Position numbers and translations under genes: made by a program. Of a stretch of 8,222 nt of DNA, positions 1 to 6,106 are shown piece by piece. The notes beneath the pieces were generated by a model. The model did no database searches, was not told the DNA's origin, and saw only the letters and a program-made list of their open reading frames with translations. The number at the start of each line of letters is the position of its first letter. Within the stretch, counting starts at the first letter, position 1. Source of the DNA: an uncultured Rhodobacter sp. (GTDB taxonomy: Bacteria; Pseudomonadota; Alphaproteobacteria; Rhodobacterales; Rhodobacteraceae); assembly GCA_937901435.1 (NCBI GenBank), contig CALGTJ010000231.1, positions 1 to 8,222 on the forward strand, in the 5' to 3' direction.

Positions 1-303
1 GGGGCGGCAAAGGCGGCAACCTTTGGGGACGGGGTTATCCTTTTGCTATTGAATCCCAAGGCGTATGTGATCATCGCCCTGATGTTCACGCAGTTTCTGG
101 ACCAGTCCGACATGGGCACGCTGGCGGCCGTTCTGCTGATCACCACCGTCTTTACGTTTAACAACATGGTTTCCTTTTCCCTCTGGACCCTGATCGGTGA
201 CAAGATCGCCCGATGCTTCGCGAGACCCGCCAGCGCGCACAGACTGAACCTGATGCTTGGTGGTCTTCTGGCGGCTGTGGCCCTGTGGATTTTGCTGTCA
301 TAG
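1..303 (+). CDS. LysE-family amino-acid exporter, C-terminal part (5' end outside window)
   Basis: The reading frame is open from the first base and ends at the TAG at 301-303, giving about 100 residues of C-terminal sequence. The segment carries the asparagine-proline-lysine (NPK) motif in LLNPKAYVI, typical of LysE/RhtB translocators. Two hydrophobic stretches follow (around AAVLLITTVFTF and LMLGGLLAAVALWILL), with the chain ending a few residues after the last helix, as usual in the family. The family exports amino acids or related small molecules across the inner membrane, with a usual length near 200 residues, so about half is missing. An ATG at 43 lies inside the conserved region and is not the true start. 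The substrate cannot be told from this part. The next gene lies downstream on the same strand with a 34-bp gap or more, depending on its start. Confidence 0.85.
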   Translation, partial: GAAKAATFGDGVILLLLNPKAYVIIALMFTQFLDQSDMGTLAAVLLITTVFTFNNMVSFSLWTLIGDKIARCFARPASAHRLNLMLGGLLAAVALWILLS

Positions 304-337
304 GTCTGCCAATGACGATGCATCCCGCTGGCCTCGC

Positions 338-1663
338 ATGACTCAGGCAGCGGTTATTGATCTACATCAAGGATATATTCCACAGATTGAATATGATGAC
401 CCTAACGAAACAGATGAAGTTGGAGGTTTTCCGATGAAAAAAGCCGATTCGCGCCCCGCAGACACCTATTCCCCGCTCTATTTTCTGGCCTCGCTCGGGG
501 CCGGAGGGCTTACGGTGACGTTTTTCATGTATCTGATGTTCTGGGTGCCCCATACCGGTCGCCCGGTGCCCGTATTCGAAGATCTAGCGGCCGCCTTTTC
601 CGGGGGGGGTGTGCCCTTGCAAAGTGCAATCGTGATTGCCGCTCTGGGGATTGCGGTGTTTGCGGTTCTCAACGTGAAACTGCTGGTCTGGAACCTGCGA
701 TCCCTCTCCGCCTTCCGCAAGACCCAAGCCTGCACCGCCTTGCGCAACTCGAATGCAGAAACCACCCTGCTGGCAGGCCCTCTGGCCGCAGCGATGACCG
801 TGAACGCAATGTTTATCGTCGGGCTGGTCTTTGTGCCGGGGCTTTGGCAGGTCGTAGAGTACCTGTTCCCCCTTGCTCTGGTCGTGTTTCTGGCGATTGG
901 CGTCTGGGCCTTTGCGCTGATCGGGGATTTTCTGGGACGGGTTCTGACCAAGGGCGGCGTTTTTGACGTCACCGCGCATAACTCTTTTGCGCAACTCCTG
1001 CCGGCCTTTGCGTTGGCCATGGTCGCTGTGGGCCTGTCCGCACCTGCGGCGATGAGCGGGACCGTGCTTACGGTCGGGACATCGCTGGTGCTGTCGACTT
1101 TCTTTGGCACCGCCGCGATCCTATACACGGTTGTCGCCTCTGTGACTGCGTTCAATTCGATGCTGCGCTATGGAACGGCGCGCGAGGCGGGGCCGACGCT
1201 GATGGTGATCGTGCCGATCATGACTGTGCTCGGGATCATGGCTTTGCGTCAGAACCACGGTCTGCACGTCAGCTTTGGCCTGCATGACAGCGCTGGCGGC
1301 ACCATGATGTTTCTGGCCCGCCTGCTGACCGTGCAGATCCTGTTTGTGATGTTGGGTCTTCTGGTGCTGCGTCGTCAGGGCTATTTCGCTGAATTCATCT
1401 TTGGCGACAAACCCTCTGCCGGGTCTTATGCGCTGGTCTGTCCCGGAGTGGCCCTGTCGGTGATGCTGCATTTCTTCATCAACAAAGGTCTGGTCGCGGC
1501 GGGTCTGATTGCCAAGTTCGGGATCGCCTATTGGGGTCTGACGGCCATCGCTTTGCTGGCGCAAGTGCTGATGATCGTGCTTGTCCTGCGCCTCAACCGG
1601 CAGCATTTTTCGCCAAAGCGTCCCTCACAGGGCCCCGAGCCAGACTTGATGCCCGCTGAATAA
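338..1663 (+). CDS. TsoY-like polytopic membrane protein (cysteine form)
   Basis: This is a very hydrophobic protein of 441 residues (start 338) or 409 (start 434), with about ten predicted helices, the first at SPLYFLASLGAGGL and the last at AIALLAQVLMIVLVL. The general pattern resembles ten-helix TDT/SLAC1-like carriers. From memory of the family signature (SPLYFLASLGAGG near the N-terminus, SYALVCPGVALSVM near the C-terminus) I call it TsoY-like, a family that NCBI names as including selenoproteins. No function is established that I can state. Only two cysteines are present, near residues 132 and 368. The second, in VCPGVAL, is my guess for the place where selenoprotein members carry selenocysteine; here it is an ordinary TGT codon. 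Start choice is open: ATG 434 has GGAGG seven bases upstream, but codons 338-433 show coding-like base asymmetry. An eight-G run at 602-609 lies in frame. A strong hairpin follows the stop. Confidence 0.7.
   Translation: MTQAAVIDLHQGYIPQIEYDDPNETDEVGGFPMKKADSRPADTYSPLYFLASLGAGGLTVTFFMYLMFWVPHTGRPVPVFEDLAAAFSGGGVPLQSAIVIAALGIAVFAVLNVKLLVWNLRSLSAFRKTQACTALRNSNAETTLLAGPLAAAMTVNAMFIVGLVFVPGLWQVVEYLFPLALVVFLAIGVWAFALIGDFLGRVLTKGGVFDVTAHNSFAQLLPAFALAMVAVGLSAPAAMSGTVLTVGTSLVLSTFFGTAAILYTVVASVTAFNSMLRYGTAREAGPTLMVIVPIMTVLGIMALRQNHGLHVSFGLHDSAGGTMMFLARLLTVQILFVMLGLLVLRRQGYFAEFIFGDKPSAGSYALVCPGVALSVMLHFFINKGLVAAGLIAKFGIAYWGLTAIALLAQVLMIVLVLRLNRQHFSPKRPSQGPEPDLMPAE
422..426 (+). promoter_or_regulatory. 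Possible ribosome binding site for the alternative start at 434
   Basis: GGAGG stands seven bases before the in-frame ATG at 434, an ideal Shine-Dalgarno spacing. If used, it would give a 409-residue TsoY-like protein beginning MKKADSRPADTYSPLYF. The same bases encode Gly-Gly if translation begins at 338, so this may be chance. Confidence 0.4.
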
Positions 1664-1690
1664 AGACGACCAACGGACAGTTTGCAAACG

Positions 1691-1718
1691 CCCCGGTCCT
1701 GAGATGTCAGGGCCGGGG
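1691..1718 (+). terminator. Strong GC-rich hairpin after the TsoY-like gene, probable terminator
   Basis: CCCCGGTCCTGA (1691-1702) pairs with 1707-1718 through twelve consecutive pairs, one of them a G-U wobble, around a GATG loop. It begins 28 bases after the stop codon at 1663. No T-run follows (the next bases are GGCAATGAG), so it is not a canonical intrinsic terminator. It could still stop transcription, protect the 3' end of the upstream mRNA, or act with Rho. The stem would work on either strand. Confidence 0.5.
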
Positions 1719-1758
1719 GGCAATGAGTGCAAGGCAGATAGGCAAGCCGCGCGATTTT

Positions 1759-1806
1759 GGTCAGGGTCAGGGTCAGGGTCAGGGTCAGTGTTAGTATTCT
1801 GGTCAG
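1759..1806 (+). repeat. GGTCAG hexamer tandem array with potential G-quadruplex
   Basis: Five perfect head-to-tail copies of GGTCAG occupy 1759-1788. A degenerate copy (TGTTAG, 1789-1794) and an unrelated hexamer (1795-1800) follow, then another perfect GGTCAG in the same register at 1801-1806. The junctions make four GGG runs at 1764-1766, 1770-1772, 1776-1778 and 1782-1784, each separated by TCA. That meets the usual rule for a three-tetrad G-quadruplex, and the unit GGGTCA differs by one base from the vertebrate telomere unit GGGTTA. The G-rich strand is the coding strand, so a quadruplex could form in the leader RNA of the exporter operon if transcription starts upstream. The array lies 16-120 bases before the two candidate starts of the adaptor gene. 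Confidence 0.85.
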
Positions 1807-1879
1807 GCAAGAGATAGGGTAAATGCCCACCCTGCCACGCCACCCCGCCAAGACCGTGCCGAACCAGACAGGACCCAGA

Positions 1880-3121
1880 ATGAACGCTCCATCCGACCCG
1901 GATCTGCCACTAGAGGTCATATCCCACAGCACAGAGCCCGGCGCGGGCGCGCCTGCGCGCAAGTGGTTTCGCAAAGGCTATTTGCTGGTCTTTCTGATCC
2001 CGGTCTTTCTGTTTACGGGCGCTGTGATCGGGATGTATTTCCAGCCTCCGGGCCTGCAGAAATTCTATGCGCTGACGGGGCTGCAACCGGGGGCTGGGTC
2101 CAGCTCTCCGATTGCTTTGCCGCCTGACATCGAATTGCCGCAAGAGATGGTGGAAACCATGCGCGTCACCGATGTGGTGGGGCTGGCGCGCCTGCTACCC
2201 AGGGGCGATGTGTCGATTGTGGCCGCCCCCTACGGCGCAGGGGATGCGCGGGTTGCAGCCCTGCTGGTGGCCGAGGGCGATCGTCTGGAAAAGGGGATGC
2301 CTGTGGCGCGGCTGGACAATCACGATGTGCTGCAATCCGCGGTGCTGCTGGCCGAGGCCAATGTGGCGATCCGCGAGGCAACCCTGATGCAGACCCGTGT
2401 CAGTGTCCAGAACAGCCGCGACGAGGCGCAGGCCCTGTTGGATCAGGCGCGCAGTGCCGCCGCCGAGGCGAGGACAGATCTGGACCGCACCCGCGCTCTG
2501 TTTGATCGTGGCGTGGCCACCGGGGCCGCGCTTGAGGCGCAGACCGCTGCCGAACAACAGGCGCTGCTGGCGGTGACCAAGGCCGAGGCGATCCTGGCGC
2601 GCTTTGCCTCTGTGGCGGTCGATGACCAGCCCGACGTGATCGTCGCGGCCCGCAATCTGGATGCGGTCATGGCCGATCTGACCCGCGCGCGGCGCGATCT
2701 GGCGCGCGCCGATGTGCTGGCCCCGATCACGGGAACCGTCCTCAATATCCACGCCACCCCCGGTCAACGCCCCCCCGCCGATGGCATCATGGAGATGGGC
2801 GACACCGATCACATGATGGCCGAGGTGGAAATCTATCAGGACCGCATCGTAAAGGTGCAACCGGGCCAGCCCGTCGAACTGGTTTCGACCGCCTTGGGCC
2901 AGACATTTCAGGGGCGCGTCAGCTTTATCGGTTTGACCGTGGGGCGGCAGGGCCTGCTGTCGGATGACACCGCCGCGAATACCGATGCGCGCGTGATCCG
3001 GGTGCTGGTGGATCTGGATGCGGCCTCGTCTCAAATCGCTGCGCGCTTTACCAACCTCGAGGTCATTGCGCGCATAGACACCAACATTGATACTGGCACC
3101 CGCGCAGGTGCATCTGAATGA
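1880..3121 (+). CDS. HlyD/DevB-family periplasmic adaptor (membrane-fusion protein) of an ABC exporter
   Basis: A protein of 413 residues with a short cytosolic N-terminus, one membrane anchor near residues 34-53 (YLLVFLIPVFLFTGAVIGMY), and a long periplasmic part. The periplasmic part has a first half-barrel (VAALLVAEGDRLEKGMPVARLD), an alanine/glutamate/arginine-rich coiled-coil hairpin around residues 155-245, and the returning half-barrel motif DVLAPITGTVLNIHATPGQ, followed by a beta-barrel region (VEIYQDRIVKVQPGQPVELV). This order is that of HlyD/MacA/DevB adaptors, which bridge an inner-membrane ABC pump to an outer-membrane channel. I chose ATG 1880, with AGGA six bases upstream; ATG 1823 in the same frame would add 19 residues (MPTLPRHPAK...) and has a weaker site. 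The stop overlaps the permease start by ATGA, indicating translational coupling. No TolC-type gene is in the window. Confidence 0.85.
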   Translation: MNAPSDPDLPLEVISHSTEPGAGAPARKWFRKGYLLVFLIPVFLFTGAVIGMYFQPPGLQKFYALTGLQPGAGSSSPIALPPDIELPQEMVETMRVTDVVGLARLLPRGDVSIVAAPYGAGDARVAALLVAEGDRLEKGMPVARLDNHDVLQSAVLLAEANVAIREATLMQTRVSVQNSRDEAQALLDQARSAAAEARTDLDRTRALFDRGVATGAALEAQTAAEQQALLAVTKAEAILARFASVAVDDQPDVIVAARNLDAVMADLTRARRDLARADVLAPITGTVLNIHATPGQRPPADGIMEMGDTDHMMAEVEIYQDRIVKVQPGQPVELVSTALGQTFQGRVSFIGLTVGRQGLLSDDTAANTDARVIRVLVDLDAASSQIAARFTNLEVIARIDTNIDTGTRAGASE

Positions 3122-4290
3122 AGCGTCTGCTGCATGCGTTGTTCGGGCGGCTGCCGATCGGCTGGCTGCAACTGACCCACAGCCGCCCGCGCTTTGCCGC
3201 CGCTCTTGCCGGGGTCGCCTTTGCCAATGTGCTGGTCTTTGTGCAACTGGGCATCATGAATTCCATGGCGACGGCCACGCTGAAACCTTACGAATTTTTC
3301 AGGGCTGACATCCTGATTTCGGCGGGGGATGCCAATTCGATGACGGAAGGTGGCAATGTGGCGCGTCAATGGCTGTTGCAGGCGCTGGCCGACCCGGATG
3401 TGGTGGCTGGCACGGGGCTGTTTATCGGCAATGTGTCGTGGCAGCGCCCGACCAAGACGCTGGGGCTGACCACCTACGGTCTGGACCCGAGCCAGCGCCA
3501 GTTCATCGCCCCCGAGATCGCGGCCAAAACCAATGTGCTGCAACTTCAGGGTGCGGGGCTGCTGGATCGCTTTAGCCGCGGCCTTCCCAAGGACGAGGCC
3601 GCCTCGATCCGCCCGCAAACCCCGCTGTCGTTCGAGGTCTCTGGCCAGACCCTGACCCTTTATGACACATTCGCGGGGGGCGGGGGCTTTGACGGGGATG
3701 GATATCTGATGGTTTCAGACCAGACCTATCTTGGCCTCTTTGGCGCGCGCTCTTCTGCGGCACCCGACCATATTTTGCTGCAAACCCGTCCCGGCGCGGA
3801 TGTCGATGCGGTTGCCAGCCGTCTGCGTGCGCTGATCTCTGACAAAACGTTGCGCATCCGCAGCTACGCCGCCGCTGCGCAAGAGGATCTGTCCTATCAG
3901 CAGACCAAGCGCCCCACGGGCATCATCTTTGGCTTTGGTGTGATCATCGGCATTCTGGTCGGCATCGTCATCGTCTATCAGGTGCTGTCGACCGATGTGT
4001 CAGACCACATGCGCGAATATGCGACGTTCAAGGCGATGGGATACAGCCATTCGTTCTTTCTCGGGATCGTGCTGGAAGAGGCGCTGATCCTTGGTATTCT
4101 GGGGTTTGTGCCGGGTATTATCGTTGGGACGACTATACTCAAGGGGATGGCGCTGGCGACCACACTGCCGTTGCAGATGACCCTTGGCATGGCGCTGTCA
4201 GTTTTTGTGGGCACTGTGATTGCCTGCACCCTGTCCGGGGCGATTGCCACGCGGCGTCTGGTCGGGGCCGATCCGGCTGATTTGTTCTGA
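3118..4290 (+). CDS. DevC-type ABC transporter permease (MacB/FtsX fold)
   Basis: A protein of 390 residues with the four-helix layout of MacB/FtsX-type permeases. One helix near residues 24-48 (around FAAALAGVAFANVLVFVQLG) is followed by a periplasmic domain of about 210 residues. Three helices then lie near 265-290 (IIFGFGVIIGILVGIVIVYQ), 310-338 and 350-378, with a short tail GADPADLF. The stretch REYATFKAMGYSHSFF between helices 2 and 3 is typical of DevC-like proteins and is expected to contact the ATPase. In Anabaena, DevBCA exports heterocyst glycolipids; the substrate of this alphaproteobacterial relative is unknown. The gene starts inside the adaptor stop (ATGA overlap) and ends seven bases before the ATPase start, so the three form one operon. 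There is no fused ATPase domain, unlike MacB, which fits a separate ATPase gene downstream. Confidence 0.85.
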   Translation: MKRLLHALFGRLPIGWLQLTHSRPRFAAALAGVAFANVLVFVQLGIMNSMATATLKPYEFFRADILISAGDANSMTEGGNVARQWLLQALADPDVVAGTGLFIGNVSWQRPTKTLGLTTYGLDPSQRQFIAPEIAAKTNVLQLQGAGLLDRFSRGLPKDEAASIRPQTPLSFEVSGQTLTLYDTFAGGGGFDGDGYLMVSDQTYLGLFGARSSAAPDHILLQTRPGADVDAVASRLRALISDKTLRIRSYAAAAQEDLSYQQTKRPTGIIFGFGVIIGILVGIVIVYQVLSTDVSDHMREYATFKAMGYSHSFFLGIVLEEALILGILGFVPGIIVGTTILKGMALATTLPLQMTLGMALSVFVGTVIACTLSGAIATRRLVGADPADLF

Positions 4291-4297
4291 GGTGGGT

Positions 4298-5008
4298 ATG
4301 AGCGACGATTTCCCCATATCCGCCGTGGGTCTGAACCATTGGTTCGGCACGGGCGAGGCCCGCAAACAGGCGGTATTCGATGTCGATGTGCAGGTTGCGC
4401 GTGGCAGCCTGACCGTGCTGGTCGGCCCCTCTGGCTCTGGCAAGACAACCGTGCTGACCCTTCTGGGCTGTTTGCGCGATGTGCAGGACGGATCTGTCCA
4501 ACTGATGGGGCATGAATTGCACGGGGCGGACGGTGCTTTGCTGACCCGGTTGCGGCGGCGTCTGGGCTTTATCTTTCAGGCGCATAACCTGCATGAAAGC
4601 CTGACCGCGCGCCAGAATGTCATCATGGGGCTGGAGGTGCACGGCAGGCTGTCCAAGGCAAGGTCCGAGGACGCTGCCAGCCATATGCTGCGTCTGGTGG
4701 GGCTGGGGGATCGGCTGGATTATCTGCCCGGCAACCTGTCAGGTGGTCAAAAGCAGCGCGTCGCCGTGGCGCGCGCGCTGGTTGGCAACCCGGATGTGAT
4801 CTTTGCCGATGAACCCACCGCCGCGCTGGACCGCGAAAGTGGGGCAAATGTGGTCGCCCTGCTGAAACGCCTCGGCCACGAGCGCGGCACGACGACAGTG
4901 ATGGTCACCCATGACAACCGCATCCTTGACCAAGCCGATCGCATCATCACCCTCGAAGACGGGCGCATTGTGAGCGACACCTTGAATACGGCGCCTCAAG
5001 AGGACTGA
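4298..5008 (+). CDS. DevA-type ABC transporter ATP-binding protein
   Basis: A complete ATPase of 236 residues with every nucleotide-binding element in order: Walker A GPSGSGKTT at residues 43-51, Q-loop glutamine 94 (FIFQAHNL), signature LSGGQ at 147-151, Walker B VIFADE at 167-172, D-loop ALD at 176-178 and switch histidine 205 (MVTHD). This places it in the LolD/MacB/DevA group. It should power the permease encoded just upstream, with the adaptor carrying substrate across the periplasm. ATG 4298 has a purine-rich GGTGGG immediately upstream, and the protein starts in register with family members (residue 43 for Walker A). The frame stays open upstream to an ATG at 4220, but that would overlap the permease by 71 bases and is unlikely. 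This is the last gene of the operon. Confidence 0.93.
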   Translation: MSDDFPISAVGLNHWFGTGEARKQAVFDVDVQVARGSLTVLVGPSGSGKTTVLTLLGCLRDVQDGSVQLMGHELHGADGALLTRLRRRLGFIFQAHNLHESLTARQNVIMGLEVHGRLSKARSEDAASHMLRLVGLGDRLDYLPGNLSGGQKQRVAVARALVGNPDVIFADEPTAALDRESGANVVALLKRLGHERGTTTVMVTHDNRILDQADRIITLEDGRIVSDTLNTAPQED

Positions 5009-5246
5009 TCCATCCGGGGTCCTCAGTTTGGCTTAGTGGTTTTTGATCTGACGGCTTGCACAAATCGAACAATTTGGGGAATTTTAGTTAAACATATGAC
5101 ATAATAGTTTCCTATATCAAATAATTTCCAGAACTTGCCGATAAGATGGAACCAAAAGCGAACCGACCTGAAAAATCTCAGCGTGCCCGTCCCAACAGGT
5201 CCAACCTGGGCGATGATCCAACCAGTGTCACTGTGGTTCCAAGGGG
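5009..5246. other. AT-rich convergent intergenic region with two inverted repeats
   Basis: This 238-bp gap separates the ends of the exporter operon and the DUF411 gene, which point at each other. Bases 5065-5130 are markedly AT-rich compared with the surroundings and contain CATAAT (5100-5105), a possible -10 element without a well-spaced -35. Two inverted repeats follow. One is CAGGT-CCA-ACCTG at 5196-5208. The other is AACCAGTGTCACTGTGGTT at 5220-5238, a near-perfect dyad with one T bulge, nine bases beyond the DUF411 stop. Either might serve as a terminator, but neither has a T-run. I find no convincing gene here. Confidence 0.4.
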
Positions 5247-5696
5247 TCAGGCGTGGCTTTGAAACACCTGCGTCGTGCCGTCGCGCATCACCAGCAGCGT
5301 GTCATAGGCGTCTTTCTGGGTACCCATTTCCATACCCGGAGAGCCGATGGGCATACCGGGCACGCTCAGCCCAAGGGCATCCGGACGCTCTGACAGAAGG
5401 CGGGCGACGTCAGAGGCGGGCACATGGCCCTCGACGAAATAGCCCGCGATCTGCGCGGTGTGACAAGAGGATATCTCTGGCGTGATCGACAGGCTGTCCT
5501 TGAGTGCCCAAAGCGCCTGTTGCGACACATCGCTGACATCCACCACAAAACCCGCCGCTTGCATATGCTCGACCCATGCGGCGCAACAGCCACAGGTCGG
5601 GGACTTTGCCACCGACAGGCCGGGGGCGGCGGCAATAAGCGGGCTTGCGAGAAAGGGCGTACCAAGGGCCGCCAAAATCAGGGTTCTGCGTTTCAT
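5247..5696 (-). CDS. DUF411 exported metal-binding protein
   Basis: A protein of 149 residues. The N-terminus MKRRTLILAALGTPFLASPLIAAAPG is a signal peptide with twin arginines at 3-4, so Tat export is possible though the motif is incomplete; cleavage probably falls after the alanines at 22-24. The mature part opens with the DUF411 hallmark PTCGCCAAW (cysteines 35, 37 and 38), then SSCHTAQI (Cys 78, His 79), GYFVEGHVP (His 91) and the methionine-rich VPGMPIGSPGMEMG near 112-125. The family (COG3019) is described as metal-binding and often sits beside copper-resistance genes; cysteine, histidine and methionine ligands fit copper, but metal and role are inferred. ATG 5696 is preferred because the signal peptide begins there; ATG 5711 is in frame and would add five residues. 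It stands alone on the minus strand, between convergent exporter genes and the divergent phosphate-transporter-like gene. Confidence 0.88.
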   Translation of the reverse strand: MKRRTLILAALGTPFLASPLIAAAPGLSVAKSPTCGCCAAWVEHMQAAGFVVDVSDVSQQALWALKDSLSITPEISSCHTAQIAGYFVEGHVPASDVARLLSERPDALGLSVPGMPIGSPGMEMGTQKDAYDTLLVMRDGTTQVFQSHA

Positions 5697-6106
5697 GTCG
5701 GTAGGTCCCATAATGCCACTGTGATAGATCTGTGTTGCGTTACACCTTAGGCTCAGACCTTGCCAAGGCAAGGCCCTGTGCGCCAGAGATTGCGATTGTA
5801 CGTCCTTCTATTCCGTCTATCATGGCGGTCTGCGAAGGGTAGGGCCTTGTGACGTCTGGACGTTTTCGAGGCCGGGGTGTGATCGCACTGTGCGACGTGA
5901 CCGCTGATCCAACGGATCTGAAATGGGTCTGAGACGGCGTCATCACAGCGCGCCCCGGCGCTGAAATGGTTTGAACCAAGGCAACCGGGTGAAATCGGGC
6001 AAGACCGGGCAAAACCGGAGGCGCGCCGGATCCGGCCCAATTCGCGTTTGACCCTAAGGGGTGGTCCTTGGAAATGGCGATCACCCCGGAATAAAAGAGC
6101 CTGAGA
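5697..6106. other. 410-bp divergent intergenic region without a convincing gene
   Basis: Besides the DUF411 palindrome, I see an inverted repeat TCGCAC-T-GTGCGA at 5883-5895, a two-copy 10-bp tandem repeat (CGGGCAAGAC/CGGGCAAAAC) at 5996-6015, and a 12-bp palindrome GCCGGATCCGGC at 6025-6036. TTGACC at 6048-6053 could be a -35 element for the phosphate-transporter-like gene, but no good -10 stands 17 bases on. Open frames on the minus strand here give proteins I do not recognise, with no domain-like pattern. No obvious Pho box is visible. Confidence 0.4.
5744..5773 (-). promoter_or_regulatory. Candidate promoter and operator palindrome of the DUF411 gene
   Basis: A perfect 16-bp palindrome, CCTTGCCAAGGCAAGG, lies at 5758-5773, 62 bp upstream of the DUF411 start. 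Read on the minus strand, TTGCCT inside it (5766-5771) and TAAGGT (5744-5749) could be -35 and -10 elements with a 16-bp spacer, so a protein on the palindrome would cover the -35. The half-sites CCTTGC/GCAAGG, four bases apart, resemble sites of MerR-family metal regulators. However, those normally sit between the -35 and -10 with a 19-20-bp spacer, so the match is only partial. No regulator gene is in the window. Confidence 0.4.

Noticed and set aside
257..337. Upstream extension of the TsoY-like reading frame to an ATG at 257
   Set aside because: It overlaps the end of the LysE-family gene in another frame, the added residues do not look like a protein N-terminus, and no ribosome site is seen.
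1528..1974. Minus-strand frames over the hexamer array (Leu-Thr or Asp-Pro repeats)
   Set aside because: The repetitive peptides are simply the translated hexamers, and the frames overlap flanking genes antisense; no domain or ribosome site supports them.
2195..3034. Long minus-strand open frame opposite the adaptor gene (279 codons)
   Set aside because: It is a GC-driven shadow of the adaptor gene, with histidine/arginine/glycine-rich low-complexity product and no recognisable motif.
3675..3697. G-rich stretch inside the permease gene as a second G-quadruplex
   Set aside because: It has only three separate runs of three or more G, so it does not meet the four-run rule; it encodes a glycine-rich loop.
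5135..5485. Plus-strand frame of 116 codons starting in the AT-rich gap
   Set aside because: Most of it runs antisense through the DUF411 coding region, and the product has no protein-like pattern.
6074..6091. Six-codon mini-frame (MAITPE) just before the GTG start of the phosphate-transporter-like gene
   Set aside because: It could be a leader peptide, but there is no ribosome site and no attenuator-like structure, so chance is more likely.
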